Source of the DNA: Bombus terrestris
Taxonomy: Eukaryota > Arthropoda > Insecta > Hymenoptera > Apidae
DNA: 64,000 bases
NCBI RefSeq assembly: GCF_910591885.1
Contig: NW_025963582.1
Location: 310,001 to 374,000 of the forward strand
Direction: 5' to 3'
In this document: positions 36,321-49,300 of the stretch, in pieces
How positions within the stretch are numbered: position 1 is the stretch's first letter
Layout: each line of letters starts with the position of its first letter
Program-made: the position numbers and the translations under genes
Notes under the pieces: model-generated
Databases searched by the model: none
What the model was told of the DNA's origin: nothing
Seen by the model: only the letters and a program-made list of their open reading frames with translations

Positions 36321-39300
36321 GATGTCCACCGATGTCCAACGGTGTCCAACGGTGTCCCACGTTGTCCCACGTTGTCCTACGTTGTCCCACGTTGTCCCAC
36401 GTTGTCCCACGTTGTCCCACGTTGTCCCACGTTGTCCCACGGTGTCCAACGGTGTCCCACGTTGTCCCACGTTGTCCCACGTTGTCCCACGTTGTCCCAC
36501 GGTGTCCAACGGTGTCCAACGATGTCCAACCGTGTCCAACGGTGTCCCACGAGTTCCACAGATGTCCAACGGTGCCCAACGGTGTCCCACGTTGTCCCAC
36601 GTTGTCCTACGTTGTCCCACGTTGTCCCACGTTGTCCCACGTTGTCCCACGTTGTCCCACGGTGTCCAACGATGTCCAACGGTGTCCCACGTTGTCCCAC
36701 GTTGTCCCACGTTGTCCCACGTTGTCCCACGTTGTCCCACGTTGTCCCACGTTGTCCCACGTTGTCCCACGTTGTCCCACGTTGTCCCACGTTGTCCCAC
36801 GTTGTCCCACGTTGTCCCACGGTGTCCAACGATGTCCCACGTTGTCCCACGTTGTCCCACGGTGTCCAACGATGTCCAACGGTGTCCCACGTTGTCCCAC
36901 GTTGTCCCACGTTGTCCCACGTTGTCCCACGTTGTTCCATGGTTTCCCACGTTGTCCCACGTTGTCCCACGTTGTCCCACGGTGTCCAACGGTGTCCAAC
37001 GGTGTCCAACGGTGTCCAACGGTGTCCAACGGTGTCCCACGTTGTCCCACGTTGTCCCACGTTGTCCCACGTTGTCCCACGTTGTCCCACGGTGTCCAAC
37101 GGTGTCCAACGGTGTCCCACGATGTCCACCGATGTCCAACGGTGTCCAACGGTGTCCAACGGTGTACAACGGTGTCCAACGATGTCCCACGTTGTCCCAC
37201 GTTGTCCCACGTTGTCCCACGGTGTCCAACGATGTCCAACGGTGTCCCACGTTGTCCCACGTTGTCCCACGTTGTCCCACGTTGTCCCACGTTGTCCCAC
37301 GTTGTCCCACGTTGTCCCACGTTGTCCCACGTTGTCCCACGTTGTCCCACGTTGTCCCACGTTGTCCCACGTTGTCCCACGTTGTCCAACGGTGTCCCAC
37401 GTTGTCCCACGTTGTCCCACGGTGTCCAACGATGTCCAACGGTGTCCAACGATGTCCAACGATGTCCAACGGTGTCCCACGATGTCCAACGGTGTCCAAC
37501 GGTGTCCAACGGTGTCCCACGGTGTCCAACGATGTCCAACGGTGTCCAACGATGTCCAACGGTGTCCCACGTTGTCCCACGTTGTCCCACGTTGTCCCAC
37601 GGTGTCCAACGGTGTCCAACGGTGTCCAACGGTGTCCAACGGTGTCCAACGATGTCCAACGATGTCCAACGATGTCCAACGGTGTCCCACGTTGTCCCAC
37701 GTTGTCCCACGTTGTCCCACGATGTCCCACGTTGTCCCACGTTGTCCCACGTTGTCCCACGTTGTCCCACGTTGTCCCACGTTGTCCCACGTTGTCCCAC
37801 GTTGTCCCACGTTGTCCCACGTTGTCCCACGTTGTCCCACGTTGTCCCACGGTGTCCAACGGTGTCCAACGGTGTCCAACGGTGTCCAACGATGTCCAAC
37901 GATGTCCAACGGTGTCCCACGTTGTCCCACGTTGTCCCACGTTGTCCCACGTTGTCCCACGTTGTTCCATGGTTTCCCACGTTGTCCCACGTTGTCCCAC
38001 GTTGTCCCACGGTGTCCAACGGTGTCCAACGGTGTCCAACGGTGTCCCACGTTGTCCCACGTTGTCCCACGGTGTCCAACGGTGTCCAACGATGTCCAAC
38101 GATGTCCAACGGTGTCCCACGTTGTCCCACGTTGTCCCACGTTGTCCCACGTTGTCCCACGTTGTCCCACGTTGTCCCACGTTGTCCCACGTTGTCCAAC
38201 GGTGTCCCACGTTGTCCCACGTTGTCCCACGTTGTCCCACGTTGTCCCACGTTGTCCAACGGTGTCCCACGGTGTCCAACGGTGTCCCACGTTGTGCCAC
38301 GTTGTGCCACGTTGTCCCACGTTGTCCCACGTTGTCCCACGTTGTCCCACGTTGTCCCACGGTGTCCAACGGTGTCCAACGATGTCCAACGGTGTCCAAC
38401 GGTGTCCCACGATGTCCACCGATGTCCAACGGTGTCCAACGGTGTCCAACGGTGTCCAACGGTGTCCAACGATGTCCAACGATGTCCAACGATGTCCAAC
38501 GGTGTCCAACGATGTCCAACGATGTCCAACGGTGTCCCACGATGTCCAACGATGTCCAACGATGTCCAACGGTGTCCAACGGTGTCCCACGTTGTCCCAC
38601 GTTGTCCCACGTTGTCCCACGGTGTCCAACGATGTCCAACGGTGTCCCACGTTGTCCCACGTTGTCCCACGTTGTCCCACGTTGTCCCACGTTGTCCCAC
38701 GTTGTCCCACGTTGTCCCACGTTGTCCCACGTTGTTCCATGGTTTCCCACGTTGTCCTACGTTGTCCCACGTTGTCCCACGGTGTCCAACGATGTCCAAC
38801 GGTGTCCAACGGTGTCCCACGGTGTCCAACGGTGTCCCACGTTGTCCCACGTTGTCCTACGTTGTCCCACGTTGTCCCACGTTGTCCAACGGTGTCCCAC
38901 GGTGTCCAACGGTGTCCCACGTTGTCCCACGTTGTCCCACGTTGTCCCACGTTGTCCCACGTTGTCCCACGTTGTCCCACGTTGTCCCACGTTGTCCCAC
39001 GTTGTCCAACGGTGTCCCACGGTGTCCAACGGTGTCCCACGTTGTCCCACGTTGTCCCACGTTGTCCCACGGTGTCCCACGTTGTCCCACGTTGTCCCAC
39101 GTTGTCCCACGGTGTCCAACGGTGTCCAACGATGTCCACCGGTGTCCAACGGTGTCCCACGATGTCCACAGATGTCCAACGGTGTCCAACGGTGTCCAAC
39201 GGTGTCCCACGGTGTCCAACGATGTCCAACGGTGTCCAACGATGTCCAACGGTGTCCCACGTTGTCCCACGTTGTCCCACGTTGTCCCACGGTGTCCAAC

Positions 39301-42300
39301 GATGTCCAACGGTGTCCAACGATGTCCAACGGTGTCCCACGATGTCCAACGATGTCCAACGATGTCCAACGGTGTCCAACGGTGTCCCACGTTGTCCCAC
39401 GTTGTCCCACGTTGTCCCACGGTGTCCAACGATGTCCAACGGTGTCCCACGTTGTCCAACGGTGTCCCACGTTGTCCCACGTTGCCCCACGTTGTCCCAC
39501 GTTGTCCCACGTTGTCCCACGATGTCCCACGTTGTCCCACGTTGTCCCACGTTGTCCCACGTTGTCCCACGTTGTCCCACGTTGTCCCACGTTGTCCCAC
39601 GTTGTCCCACGTTGTCCCACGATGTCCCACGTTGTACCACGTTGTCCCACGTTGTCCCACGTTGTCCCACGTTGTCCCACGTTGTCCCACGTTGTCCCAC
39701 GTTGTCCCACGTTGTCCCACGTTGTCCCACGTTGTCCCACGTTGTCCCACGTTGTCCCACGTTGTCCCACGGTGTCCAACGGTGTCCAACGATGTCCAAC
39801 GGTGTCCAACGGTGTCCCACGATGTCCACCGATGTCCAACGGTGTCCAACGGTGTCCCACGTTGTCCCACGTTGTACCACGTTGTCCCACGTTGTCCCAC
39901 GTTGTCCCACGTTGTCCCACGTTGTCCCACGTTGTCCCACGTTGTCCCACGTTGTCCCACGATGTCCCACGTTGTCCAACGATGTCCAACGGTGTCCCAC
40001 GTTGTCCCACGTTGTCCCACGTTGTCCCACGTTGTCCCACGGTGTCCAACGATGTCCAACGGTGTCCCACGTTGTCCCACGTTGTCCCACGTTGTCCCAC
40101 GTTGTCCCACGTTGTCCCACGTTGTCCCACGGTGTCCAACGGTGTCCAACGATGTCCAACGGTGTCCAACGGTGTCCCACGATGTCCACCGATGTCCAAC
40201 GGTGTCCAACGGTGTCCCACGTTGTCCCACGTTGTCCCACGTTGTCCTACGTTGTCCCACGTTGTCCCACGTTGCCCCACGTTGTCCCACGTTGTCCCAC
40301 GTTGTCCCACGGTGTCCAACGGTGTCCCACGTTGTCCCACGTTGTCCCACGGTGTCCAACGATGTCCAACGGTGTCCAACGGTGTCCCACGGTGTCCCAC
40401 GTTGTCCCACGTTGTCCCACGTTGTCCCACGGTGTCCAACGATGTCCAACGGTGTCCCACGTTGTCCCACGTTGTCCCACGTTGTCCCACGGTGTCCAAC
40501 GGTGTCCAACGGTGTCCAACGGTGTCCAACGGTGTCCAACGATGTCCAACGATGTCCAACGATGTCCAACGGTGTCCCACGTTGTCCCACGTTGTCCCAC
40601 GTTGTCCCACGATGTCCCACGTTGTCCCACGTTGTCCCACGTTGTCCCACGTTGTCCCACGTTGTCCCACGTTGTCCCACGTTGTCCCACGTTGTCCCAC
40701 GTTGTCCCACGTTGTCCCACGTTGTCCCACGTTGTCCCACGTTGTCCCACGGTGTCCAACGGTGTCCAACGGTGTCCAACGGTGTCCAACGATGTCCAAC
40801 GATGTCCAACGGTGTCCAACGGTGTCCCACGTTGTCCCACGTTGTCCCACGGTGTCCAACGATGTCCAACGGTGTCCCACGTTGTCCCACGTTGTCCCAC
40901 GTTGTCCCACGTTGTCCCACGTTGTCCCACGTTGTCCCACGTTGTCCCACGTTGTCCAACGGTGTCCCACGTTGTCCCACGTTGTCCCACGTTGTCCCAC
41001 GTTGTCCCACGTTGTCCAACGGTGTCCCACGGTGTCCAACGGTGTCCCACGTTGTGCCACGTTGTGCCACGTTGTCCCACGTTGTCCCACGTTGTCCCAC
41101 GTTGTCCCACGTTGTCCCACGGTGTCCAACGGTGTCCAACGATGTCCAACGGTGTCCAACGGTGTCCCACGATGTCCACCGATGTCCAACGGTGTCCAAC
41201 GGTGTCCAACGGTGTCCAACGGTGTCCAACGATGTCCAACGATGTCCAACGATGTCCAACGGTGTCCAACGATGTCCAACGATGTCCAACGGTGTCCCAC
41301 GATGTCCAACGATGTCCAACGATGTCCAACGGTGTCCAACGGTGTCCCACGTTGTCCCACGTTGTCCCACGTTGTCCCACGGTGTCCAACGATGTCCAAC
41401 GGTGTCCCACGTTGTCCCACGTTGTCCCACGTTGTCCCACGTTGTCCCACGTTGTCCCACGTTGTCCCACGTTGCCCCACGTTGTCCCACGTTGTTCCAT
41501 GGTTTCCCACGTTGTCCTACGTTGTCCCACGTTGTCCCACGGTGTCCAACGATGTCCAACGGTGTCCAACGGTGTCCCACGGTGTCCAACGGTGTCCCAC
41601 GTTGTCCCACGTTGTCCCACGTTGTCCCACGTTGTCCCACGTTGTCCAACGGTGTCCCACGGTGTCCAACGGTGTCCCACGTTGTCCCACGTTGTCCCAC
41701 GTTGTCCCACGTTGTGCCACGTTGTCCCACGTTGTCCCACGTTGTCCCACGTTGTCCCACGTTGTCCAACGGTGTCCCACGGTGTCCAACGGTGTCCCAC
41801 GTTGTCCCACGTTGTCCCACGTTGTCCCACGGTGTCCCACGTTGTCCCACGTTGTCCCACGTTGTCCCACGGTGTCCAACGGTGTCCAACGATGTCCACC
41901 GGTGTCCAACGGTGTCCCACGATGTCCACCGATGTCCAACGGTGTCCAACGATGTCCAACGGTGTCCCACGATGTCCAACGATGTCCAACGATGTCCAAC
42001 GGTGTCCAACGGTGTCCCACGTTGTCCCACGTTGTCCCACGTTGTCCCACGGTGTCCAACGATGTCCAACGGTGTCCCACGTTGTCCAACGGTGTCCCAC
42101 GTTGTCCCACGTTGCCCCACGTTGTCCCACGTTGTCCCACGTTGTCCCACGATGTCCCACGTTGTCCCACGTTGTCCCACGTTGTCCCACGTTGCCCCAC
42201 GTTGTCCCACGTTGTCCCACGTTGTCCCACGTTGTCCCACGTTGTCCCACGTTGTCCCACGATGTCCCACGTTGTCCCACGTTGTCCCACGTTGTCCCAC

Positions 42301-45300
42301 GTTGTCCCACGTTGTCCCACGTTGTCCCACGTTGTCCCACGTTGTCCCACGTTGTCCCACGATGTCCCACGTTGTACCACGTTGTCCCACGTTGTCCCAC
42401 GTTGTCCCACGTTGTCCCACGTTGTCCCACGTTGTCCCACGTTGTCCCACGTTGTCCCACGTTGTCCCACGTTGTCCCACGTTGTCCCACGTTGTCCCAC
42501 GTTGTCCCACGGTGTCCAACGGTGTCCAACGATGTCCAACGGTGTCCAACGGTGTCCCACGATGTCCACCGATGTCCAACGGTGTCCAACGGTGTCCAAC
42601 GTTGTCCCACGTTGTCCCACGTTGTCCCACGTTGTCCCACGTTGTCCCACGTTGTCCCACGTTGTCCCACGTTGTCCCACGTTGTCCCACGTTGTCCCAC
42701 GATGTCCCACGTTGTCCAACGATGTCCAACGGTGTCCCACGTTGTCCCACGTTGTCCCACGTTGTCCCACGTTGTCCCACGGTGTCCAACGATGTCCAAC
42801 GGTGTCCCACGTTGTCCCACGTTGTCCCACGTTGTCCCACGTTGTCCCACGTTGTCCCACGTTGTCCCACGTTGTCCCACGGTGTCCAACGGTGTCCAAC
42901 GATGTCCAACGGTGTCCAACGGTGTCCCACGATGTCCACCGATGTCCAACGGTGTCCAACGGTGTCCCACGTTGTCCCACGTTGTCCCACGTTGTCCTAC
43001 GTTGTCCCACGTTGTCCCACGTTGCCCCACGTTGTCCCACGTTGTCCCACGTTGTCCCACGGTGTCCAACGGTGTCCCACGTTGTCCCACGTTGTCCCAC
43101 GGTGTCCAACGATGTCCAACGGTGTCCAACGGTGTCCCACGGTGTCCCACGTTGTCCCACGTTGTCCCACGGTGTCCAACGATGTCCAACGGTGTCCCAC
43201 GTTGTCCCACGTTGTCCCACGTTGTCCCACGTTGTCCCACGTTGTCCCACGTTGTCCCACGTTGTCCCACGTTGTCCCACGGTGTCCAACGATGTCCAAC
43301 GGTGTCCAACGGTGTCCCACGGTGTCCAACGGTGTCCCACGTTGTCCCACGTTGTCCCACGTTGTCCCACGTTGTCCCACGTTGTCCCACGTTGTCCAAC
43401 GATGTCCAACGGTGTCCCACGTTGTTCCACGTTGTCCGACGTTGTCCCACGTTGTCCCACGTTGTCCCACGTTGTCCCACGTTGTCCCACGTTGTCCCAC
43501 GGTGTCCAACGGTGTCCAACGATGTCCCACGGTGTCCAACGGTGTCCCACGATGTCCAACGGTGTCCAACGGTGTCCCACGATGTCCACCGATGTCCAAC
43601 GGTGTCCAACGGTGTCCAACGGTGTCCAACGGTGTCCAACGATGTCCAACGATGTCCAACGATGTCCAACGGTGTCCAACGGTGTCCCACGGTGTCCAAC
43701 GGTGTCCCACGTTGTCCCACGTTGTCCCACGTTGTCCCACGTTGTCCCACGTTGTCCCACGTTGTCCCACGTTGTCCCACGGTGTCCAACGGTGTCCAAC
43801 GATGTCCAACGGTGTCCAACGGTGTCCCACGTTGTCCCACGTTGTCCCACGGTGTCCAACGATGTCCAACGATGTCCCACGTTGTCCCACGTTGTCCCAC
43901 GTTGTCCCACGTTGTCCCACGGTGTCCAACGATGTCCAACGGTGTCCCACGTTGTCCCACGTTGTCCCACGTTGTCCCACGTTGTCCCACGTTGTCCCAC
44001 GTTGTCCCACGTTGTCCCACGGTGTCCAACGGTGTCCAACGATGTCCAACGGTGTCCAACGGTGTCCCACGATGTCCACCGATGTCCAACGGTGTCCAAC
44101 GGTGTCCCACGTTGTCCCACGTTGTCCCACTTTGTCCTACGTTGTCCCACGTTGTCCCACGTTGTCCCACGTTGTCCCACGTTGTCCCACGGTGTCCAAC
44201 GGTGTCCCACGTTGTCCCACGGTGTCCCACGGTGTCCAACGATGTCCAACGGTGTCCAACGGTGTCCCACGGTGTCCCACGTTGTCCCACGTTGTCCCAC
44301 GGTGTCCAACGATGTCCAACGGTGTCCCACGTTGTCCCACGTTGTCCCACGTTGTCCCACGTTGTCCCACGTTGTCCCACGTTGTCCCACGTTGTCCCAC
44401 GTTGTCCCACGTTGTCCCACGTTGTCCCACGGTGTCCAACGGTGTCCAACGATGTCCAACGGTGTCCAACGGTGTCCCACGTTGTCCCACGTTGTCCCAC
44501 GTTGTCCCACGGTGTCCAACGGTGTCCAACGATGTCCAACGGTGTCCAACGGTGTCCTACGATGTCCACCGATGTCCAACGGTGTCCAATGGTGTCCAAC
44601 GGTGTCCAACGGTGTCCAACGATGTCCAACGATGTCCAACGATGTCCAACGGTGTCCAACGGTGTCCCACGGAGTCCAACGGTGTCCCACGTTGTCCCAC
44701 GTTGTCCCACGTTGTCCCACGTTGTCCCACGTTGTCCCACGTTGTCCCACGTTGTCCCACGGTGTCCAACGTTGTCCAACGATGTCCAACGGTGTCCAAC
44801 GGTGTCCCACGTTGTCCCACGTTGTCCCTCGGTGTCCAACGATGTCCAACGGTGTCCCACGTTGTCCCACGTTGTCCCACGTTGTCCCACGTTGTCCCAC
44901 GATGTCCCACGTTGTCCAACGATGTCCAACGGTGTCCCACGTTGTCCCACGTTGTCCTACGTTGTCCCACGTTGTCCCACGTTGTCCCACGGTGTCCAAC
45001 GGTGTCCCACGTTGTCCCACGTTGTCCCACGTTGTCCCACGTTGTCCCACGTTGTCCCACGTTGTCCCACGTTGTCCCACGTTGTCCAACGATGTCCAAC
45101 GGTGTCCCACGTTGTCCCACGTTGCCCCACGTTGTCCCACGTTGTCCCACGTTGTCCCACGTTGTCCCACGTTGTCCCACGGTGTCCAACGGTGTCCAAC
45201 GATGTCCAACGGTGTCCAACGGTGTCCCACGATGTCCAACGATGTCCAACGGTGTCCAACGGTGTCCAACGGTGTCCAACGGTGTCCAACGATGTCCAAC

Positions 45301-46360
45301 GATGTCCAACGATGTCCAACGGTGTCCAACGATGTCCAACGATGTCCAACGGTGTCCCACGATGTCCAACGATGTCCAACGATGTCCAACGGTGTCCAAC
45401 GGTGTCCCACGTTGTCCCACGTTGTCCCACGTTGTCCCACGGTGTCCAACGATGTCCAACGGTGTCCAACGGTGTCCCACGTTGTCCCACGTTGTCCCAC
45501 GTTGTCCCACGGTGTCCAACGGTGTCCAACGATGTCCAACGGTGTCCAACGGTGTCCCACGATGTCCACCGATGTCCAACGGTGTCCAACGGTGTCCAAC
45601 GGTGTCCAACGGTGTCCAACGATGTCCAACGATGTCCAACGATGTCCAACGGTGTCCAACAATGTCCAACGATGTCCAACGGTGTCCCACGATGTCCAAC
45701 GATGTCCAACGATGTCCAACGGTGTCCAACGGTGTCCAAGGGTGTCCCACGTTGTCCCACGTTGTCCCACGTTGTCCCACGGTGTCCAACGATGTCCAAC
45801 GGTGTCCAACGGTGTCCCACGATGTCCACCGATGTCCAACGGTGTCCAACGGTGTCCCACGTTGTCCCACGTTGTCCTACGTTGTCCCACGTTGTCCCAC
45901 GTTGTCCCACGTTGTCCCACGGTGTCCAACGGTGTCCAACGATGTCCAACGGTGTCCAACGGCGTCCCACGATGTCCACCGATGTCCAACGGTGTCCAAC
46001 GGTGTCCAAAGGTGTCCAACGGTGTCCAACGATGTCCAACGATGTCCAACGATGTCCAACGGTGTCCAACGATGTCCAACGATGTCCAACGGTGTCCAAC
46101 GGTGTCCCACGATGTCCACCGATGTCCAACGGTGTCCAACGGTGTCCCACGTTGTCCCACGTTGTCCTACGTTGTCCCACGTTGTCCCACGTTGTCCCAC
46201 GTTGTCCCACGTTGTCCCACGTTGTCCCACGGTGTCCAACGGTGTCCCACGTTGTCCCACGTTGTCCCACGGTGTCCAACGATGTCCAACGGTGTCCAAC
46301 GGTGTCCCACGGTGTCCCACGTTGTCCCACGTTGTCCCACGGTGTCCAACGATGTCCAAC
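36321..46360 (+). repeat. Domain IV: mosaic of domain II and III segments
   Basis: Blocks here match earlier ones at several different offsets. From 38,737 to 41,500 the order follows 10,017-12,720 at offsets rising from 28,720 to 28,780 (CCATGG, GATGTCCACCGGTG at 39,131, GTTGTACCAC at 39,631, paired GTTGTGCCAC at 41,051). From about 42,990 to 44,960 it follows copy 4 at 12,770 and then 12,750 (CCTAC 44,131, 44,551 and 44,951 against 31,381, 31,801 and 32,201). After that it follows domain III copy b at about 9,870 and then 9,790 (GGCGTCCC at 45,961 against 36,171). Three CCATGG markers within 1.8 kb (36,937, 37,967, 38,737) show local shuffling. Confidence 0.7.
36531..36610 (+). repeat. Rare CGTGTCC / GAGTTCC block shared with 58,460
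   Basis: Within 80 bases lie a CCGTG variant at 36,531, GAGTTCCACA at 36,551 and CCTAC at 36,601. The same order recurs at 58,460, 58,480 and 58,530, an offset of 21,929. GAGTTCC was not seen elsewhere in the window. The 58 kb copy has CACC where this one has CACA. This is the longest-range private pairing I found. Confidence 0.8.
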
Positions 46361-46369
46361 GGTGTCCAC
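46361..46369 (+). other. 9-base unit, independent slip
   Basis: The unit is GGTGTCCAC, one A short of GGTGTCCAAC. It lies in the context GATGTCCAAC, [slip], GATGTCCAAC, GGTGTCCCAC. A similar context near 10,551 in domain II has the full 10 bases. All units to its right share the new register up to 64,000. Confidence 0.95.
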
Positions 46370-49300
46370 GATGTCCAACGGTGTCCCACGATGTCCAACG
46401 ATGTCCAACGATGTCCAACGGTGTACAACGGTGTCCCACGTTGTCCCACGTTGTCCCACGTTGTCCCACGGTGTCCAACGATGTCCAACGGTGTCCCACG
46501 TTGTCCAACGGTGTCCCACGTTGTCCCACGTTGCCCCACGTTGTCCCACGTTGTCCCACGTTGTCCCACGATGTCCCACGTTGTCCCACGTTGTCCCACG
46601 TTGTCCCACGTTGCCCCACGTTGTCCCACGTTGTCCCACGTTGTCCCACGATGTCCCACGTTGTCCCACGTTGTCCCACGTTGTCCCACGTTGTCCCACG
46701 TTGTCCCACGTTGTCCAACGGTGTCCCACGTTGTCCCACGTTGTCCCACGTTGTCCCACGATGTCCCACGTTGTACCACGTTGTCCCACGGTGTCCAACG
46801 ATGTCCAACGGTGTCCCACGTTGTCCAACGGTGTCCCACGTTGTCCCACGTTGCCCCACGTTGTCCCACGTTGTCCCACGTTGTCCCACGTTGTCCCACG
46901 TTGTCCCACGTTGTCCCACGTTGTCCCACGTTGTCCCACGTTGTCCCACGTTGTCCCACGTTGTCCCACGTTGTCCCACGTTGTCCCACGATGTCCCACG
47001 TTGTACCACGTTGTCCCACGTTGTCCCACGTTGTCCCACGTTGTCCCACGTTGTCCCACGTTGTCCCACGTTGTCCCACGTTGTCCCACGTTGTCCCACG
47101 TTGTCCCACGTTGTCCCACGTTGTCCCACGTTGTCCCACGGTGTCCAACGGTGTCCAACGATGTCCAACGGTGTCCAACGGTGTCCCACGATGTCCACCG
47201 ATGTCCAACGGTGTCCAACGGTGTCCCACGTTGTCCCACGTTGTCCCACGTTGTCCCACGTTGTCCCACGTTGTCCCACGTTGTCCCACGTTGTCCCACG
47301 TTGTCCCACGTTGTCCCACGTTGTCCCACGATGTCCCACGTTGTCCAACGATGTCCAACGGTGTCCCACGTTGTCCCACGTTGTCCCACGTTGTCCCACG
47401 TTGTCCCACGGTGTCCAACGATGTCCAACGGTGTCCCACGTTGTCCCACGTTGTCCCACGTTGTCCCACGTTGTCCCACGTTGTCCCACGTTGTCCCACG
47501 TTGTCCCACGGTGTCCAACGGTGTCCAACGATGTCCAACGGTGTCCAACGGTGTCCCACGATGTCCACCGATGTCCAACGGTGTCCAACGGTGTCCCACG
47601 TTGTCCCACGTTGTCCCACGTTGTCCTACGTTGTCCCACGTTGTCCCACGTTGCCCCACGTTGTCCCACGTTGTCCCACGTTGTCCCACGGTGTCCAACG
47701 GTGTCCCACGTTGTCCCACGTTGTCCCACGGTGTCCAACGATGTCCAACGGTGTCCAACGGTGTCCAACGGTGTCCCACGTTGTCCCACGTTGTCCCACG
47801 TTGTCCCACGGTGTCCAACGATGTCCAACGGTGTCCCACGTTGTCCCACGTTGCCCCACGTTGTCCCACGTTGTCCCACGTTGTCCCACGTTGTCCCACG
47901 TTGTCCCACGGTGTCCAACGGTGTCCAACGATGTCCAACGGTGTCCAACGGTGTCCCACGATGTCCAACGATGTCCAACGGTGTCCAACGGTGTCCAACG
48001 GTGTCCAACGGTGTCCAACGATGTCCAACGATGTCCAACGATGTCCAACGGTGTCCAACGATGTCCAACGATGTCCAACGGTGTCCCACGATGTCCAACG
48101 ATGTCCAACGATGTCCAACGGTGTCCAACGGTGTCCCACGTTGTCCCACGTTGTCCCACGTTGTCCCACGGTGTCCAACGATGTCCAACGGTGTCCAACG
48201 GTGTCCCACGTTGTCCCACGTTGTCCCACGTTGTCCCACGGTGTCCAACGGTGTCCAACGATGTCCAACGGTGTCCAACGGTGTCCCACGGTGTCCAACG
48301 ATGTCCAACGGTGTCCAACGGTGTCCAACGGTGTCCAACGGTGTCCAACGATGTCCAACGATGTCCAACGATGTCCAACGGTGTCCAACAATGTCCAACG
48401 ATGTCCAACGGTGTCCCACGATGTCCAACGATGTCCAACGATGTCCAACGGTGTCCAACGGTGTCCAAGGGTGTCCCACGTTGTCCCACGTTGTCCCACG
48501 TTGTCCCACGTTGTCCCACGTTGTCCCACGTTGTCCAACGATGTCCAACGGTGTCCCACGTTGTCCCACGTTGCCCCACGTTGTCCCACGTTGTCCCACG
48601 TTGTCCCACGTTGTCCCACGTTGTCCCACGGTGTCCAACGGTGTCCAACGATGTCCAACGGTGTCCAACGGTGTCCCACGATGTCCAACGATGTCCAACG
48701 GTGTCCAACGGTGTCCAACGGTGTCCAACGGTGTCCAACGATGTCCAACGATGTCCAACGATGTCCAACGGTGTCCAACGATGTCCAACGATGTCCAACG
48801 GTGTCCCACGATGTCCAACGATGTCCAACGATGTCCAACGGTGTCCCACGTTGTCCCACGTTGTCCCACGTTGTCCCACGGTGTCCAACGATGTCCAACG
48901 GTGTCCAACGGTGTCCCACGTTGTCCTACGTTGTCCCACGTTGTCCCACGGTGTCCAACGGTGTCCAACGATGTCCAACGGTGTCCAACGGTGTCCCACG
49001 ATGTCCACCGATGTCCAACGGTGTCCAACGGTGTCCAACGGTGTCCAACGGTGTCCAACGATGTCCAACGATGTCCAACGATGTCCAACGGTGTCCAACA
49101 ATGTCCAACGATGTCCAACGGTGTCCCACGATGTCCAACGATGTCCAACGATGTCCAACGGTGTCCAACGGTGTCCAAGGGTGTCCCACGTTGTCCCACG
49201 TTGTCCCACGTTGTCCCACGGTGTCCAACGATGCCCAACGGTGTCCCACGTTGTCCCACGTTGTCCCACGGTGTCCAACGATGTCCAACGGTGTCCAACG

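Larger units (their letters stand above)
5501..46360 (+). repeat. 40,860-bp stretch in perfect 10-base register
   Basis: Between the slips at 5,492 and 46,361 the unit boundary never moves. That is 4,086 successive units of exactly 10 bases. Base substitutions, whole-unit gains and losses and multi-kilobase duplications all occur inside it, but no net indel that is not a multiple of 10. I judged this by reading the register block by block. A pair of compensating indels within one unit could be missed; GAGTTCCACA at 36,551 could be read that way. Confidence 0.9.

Noticed and set aside
36551..36560. GAGTTCCACA as a possible non-repeat insertion
   Set aside because: It is still 10 bases long and in register, and is explained by three substitutions in GATGTCCACC (or a compensating indel pair plus one substitution).
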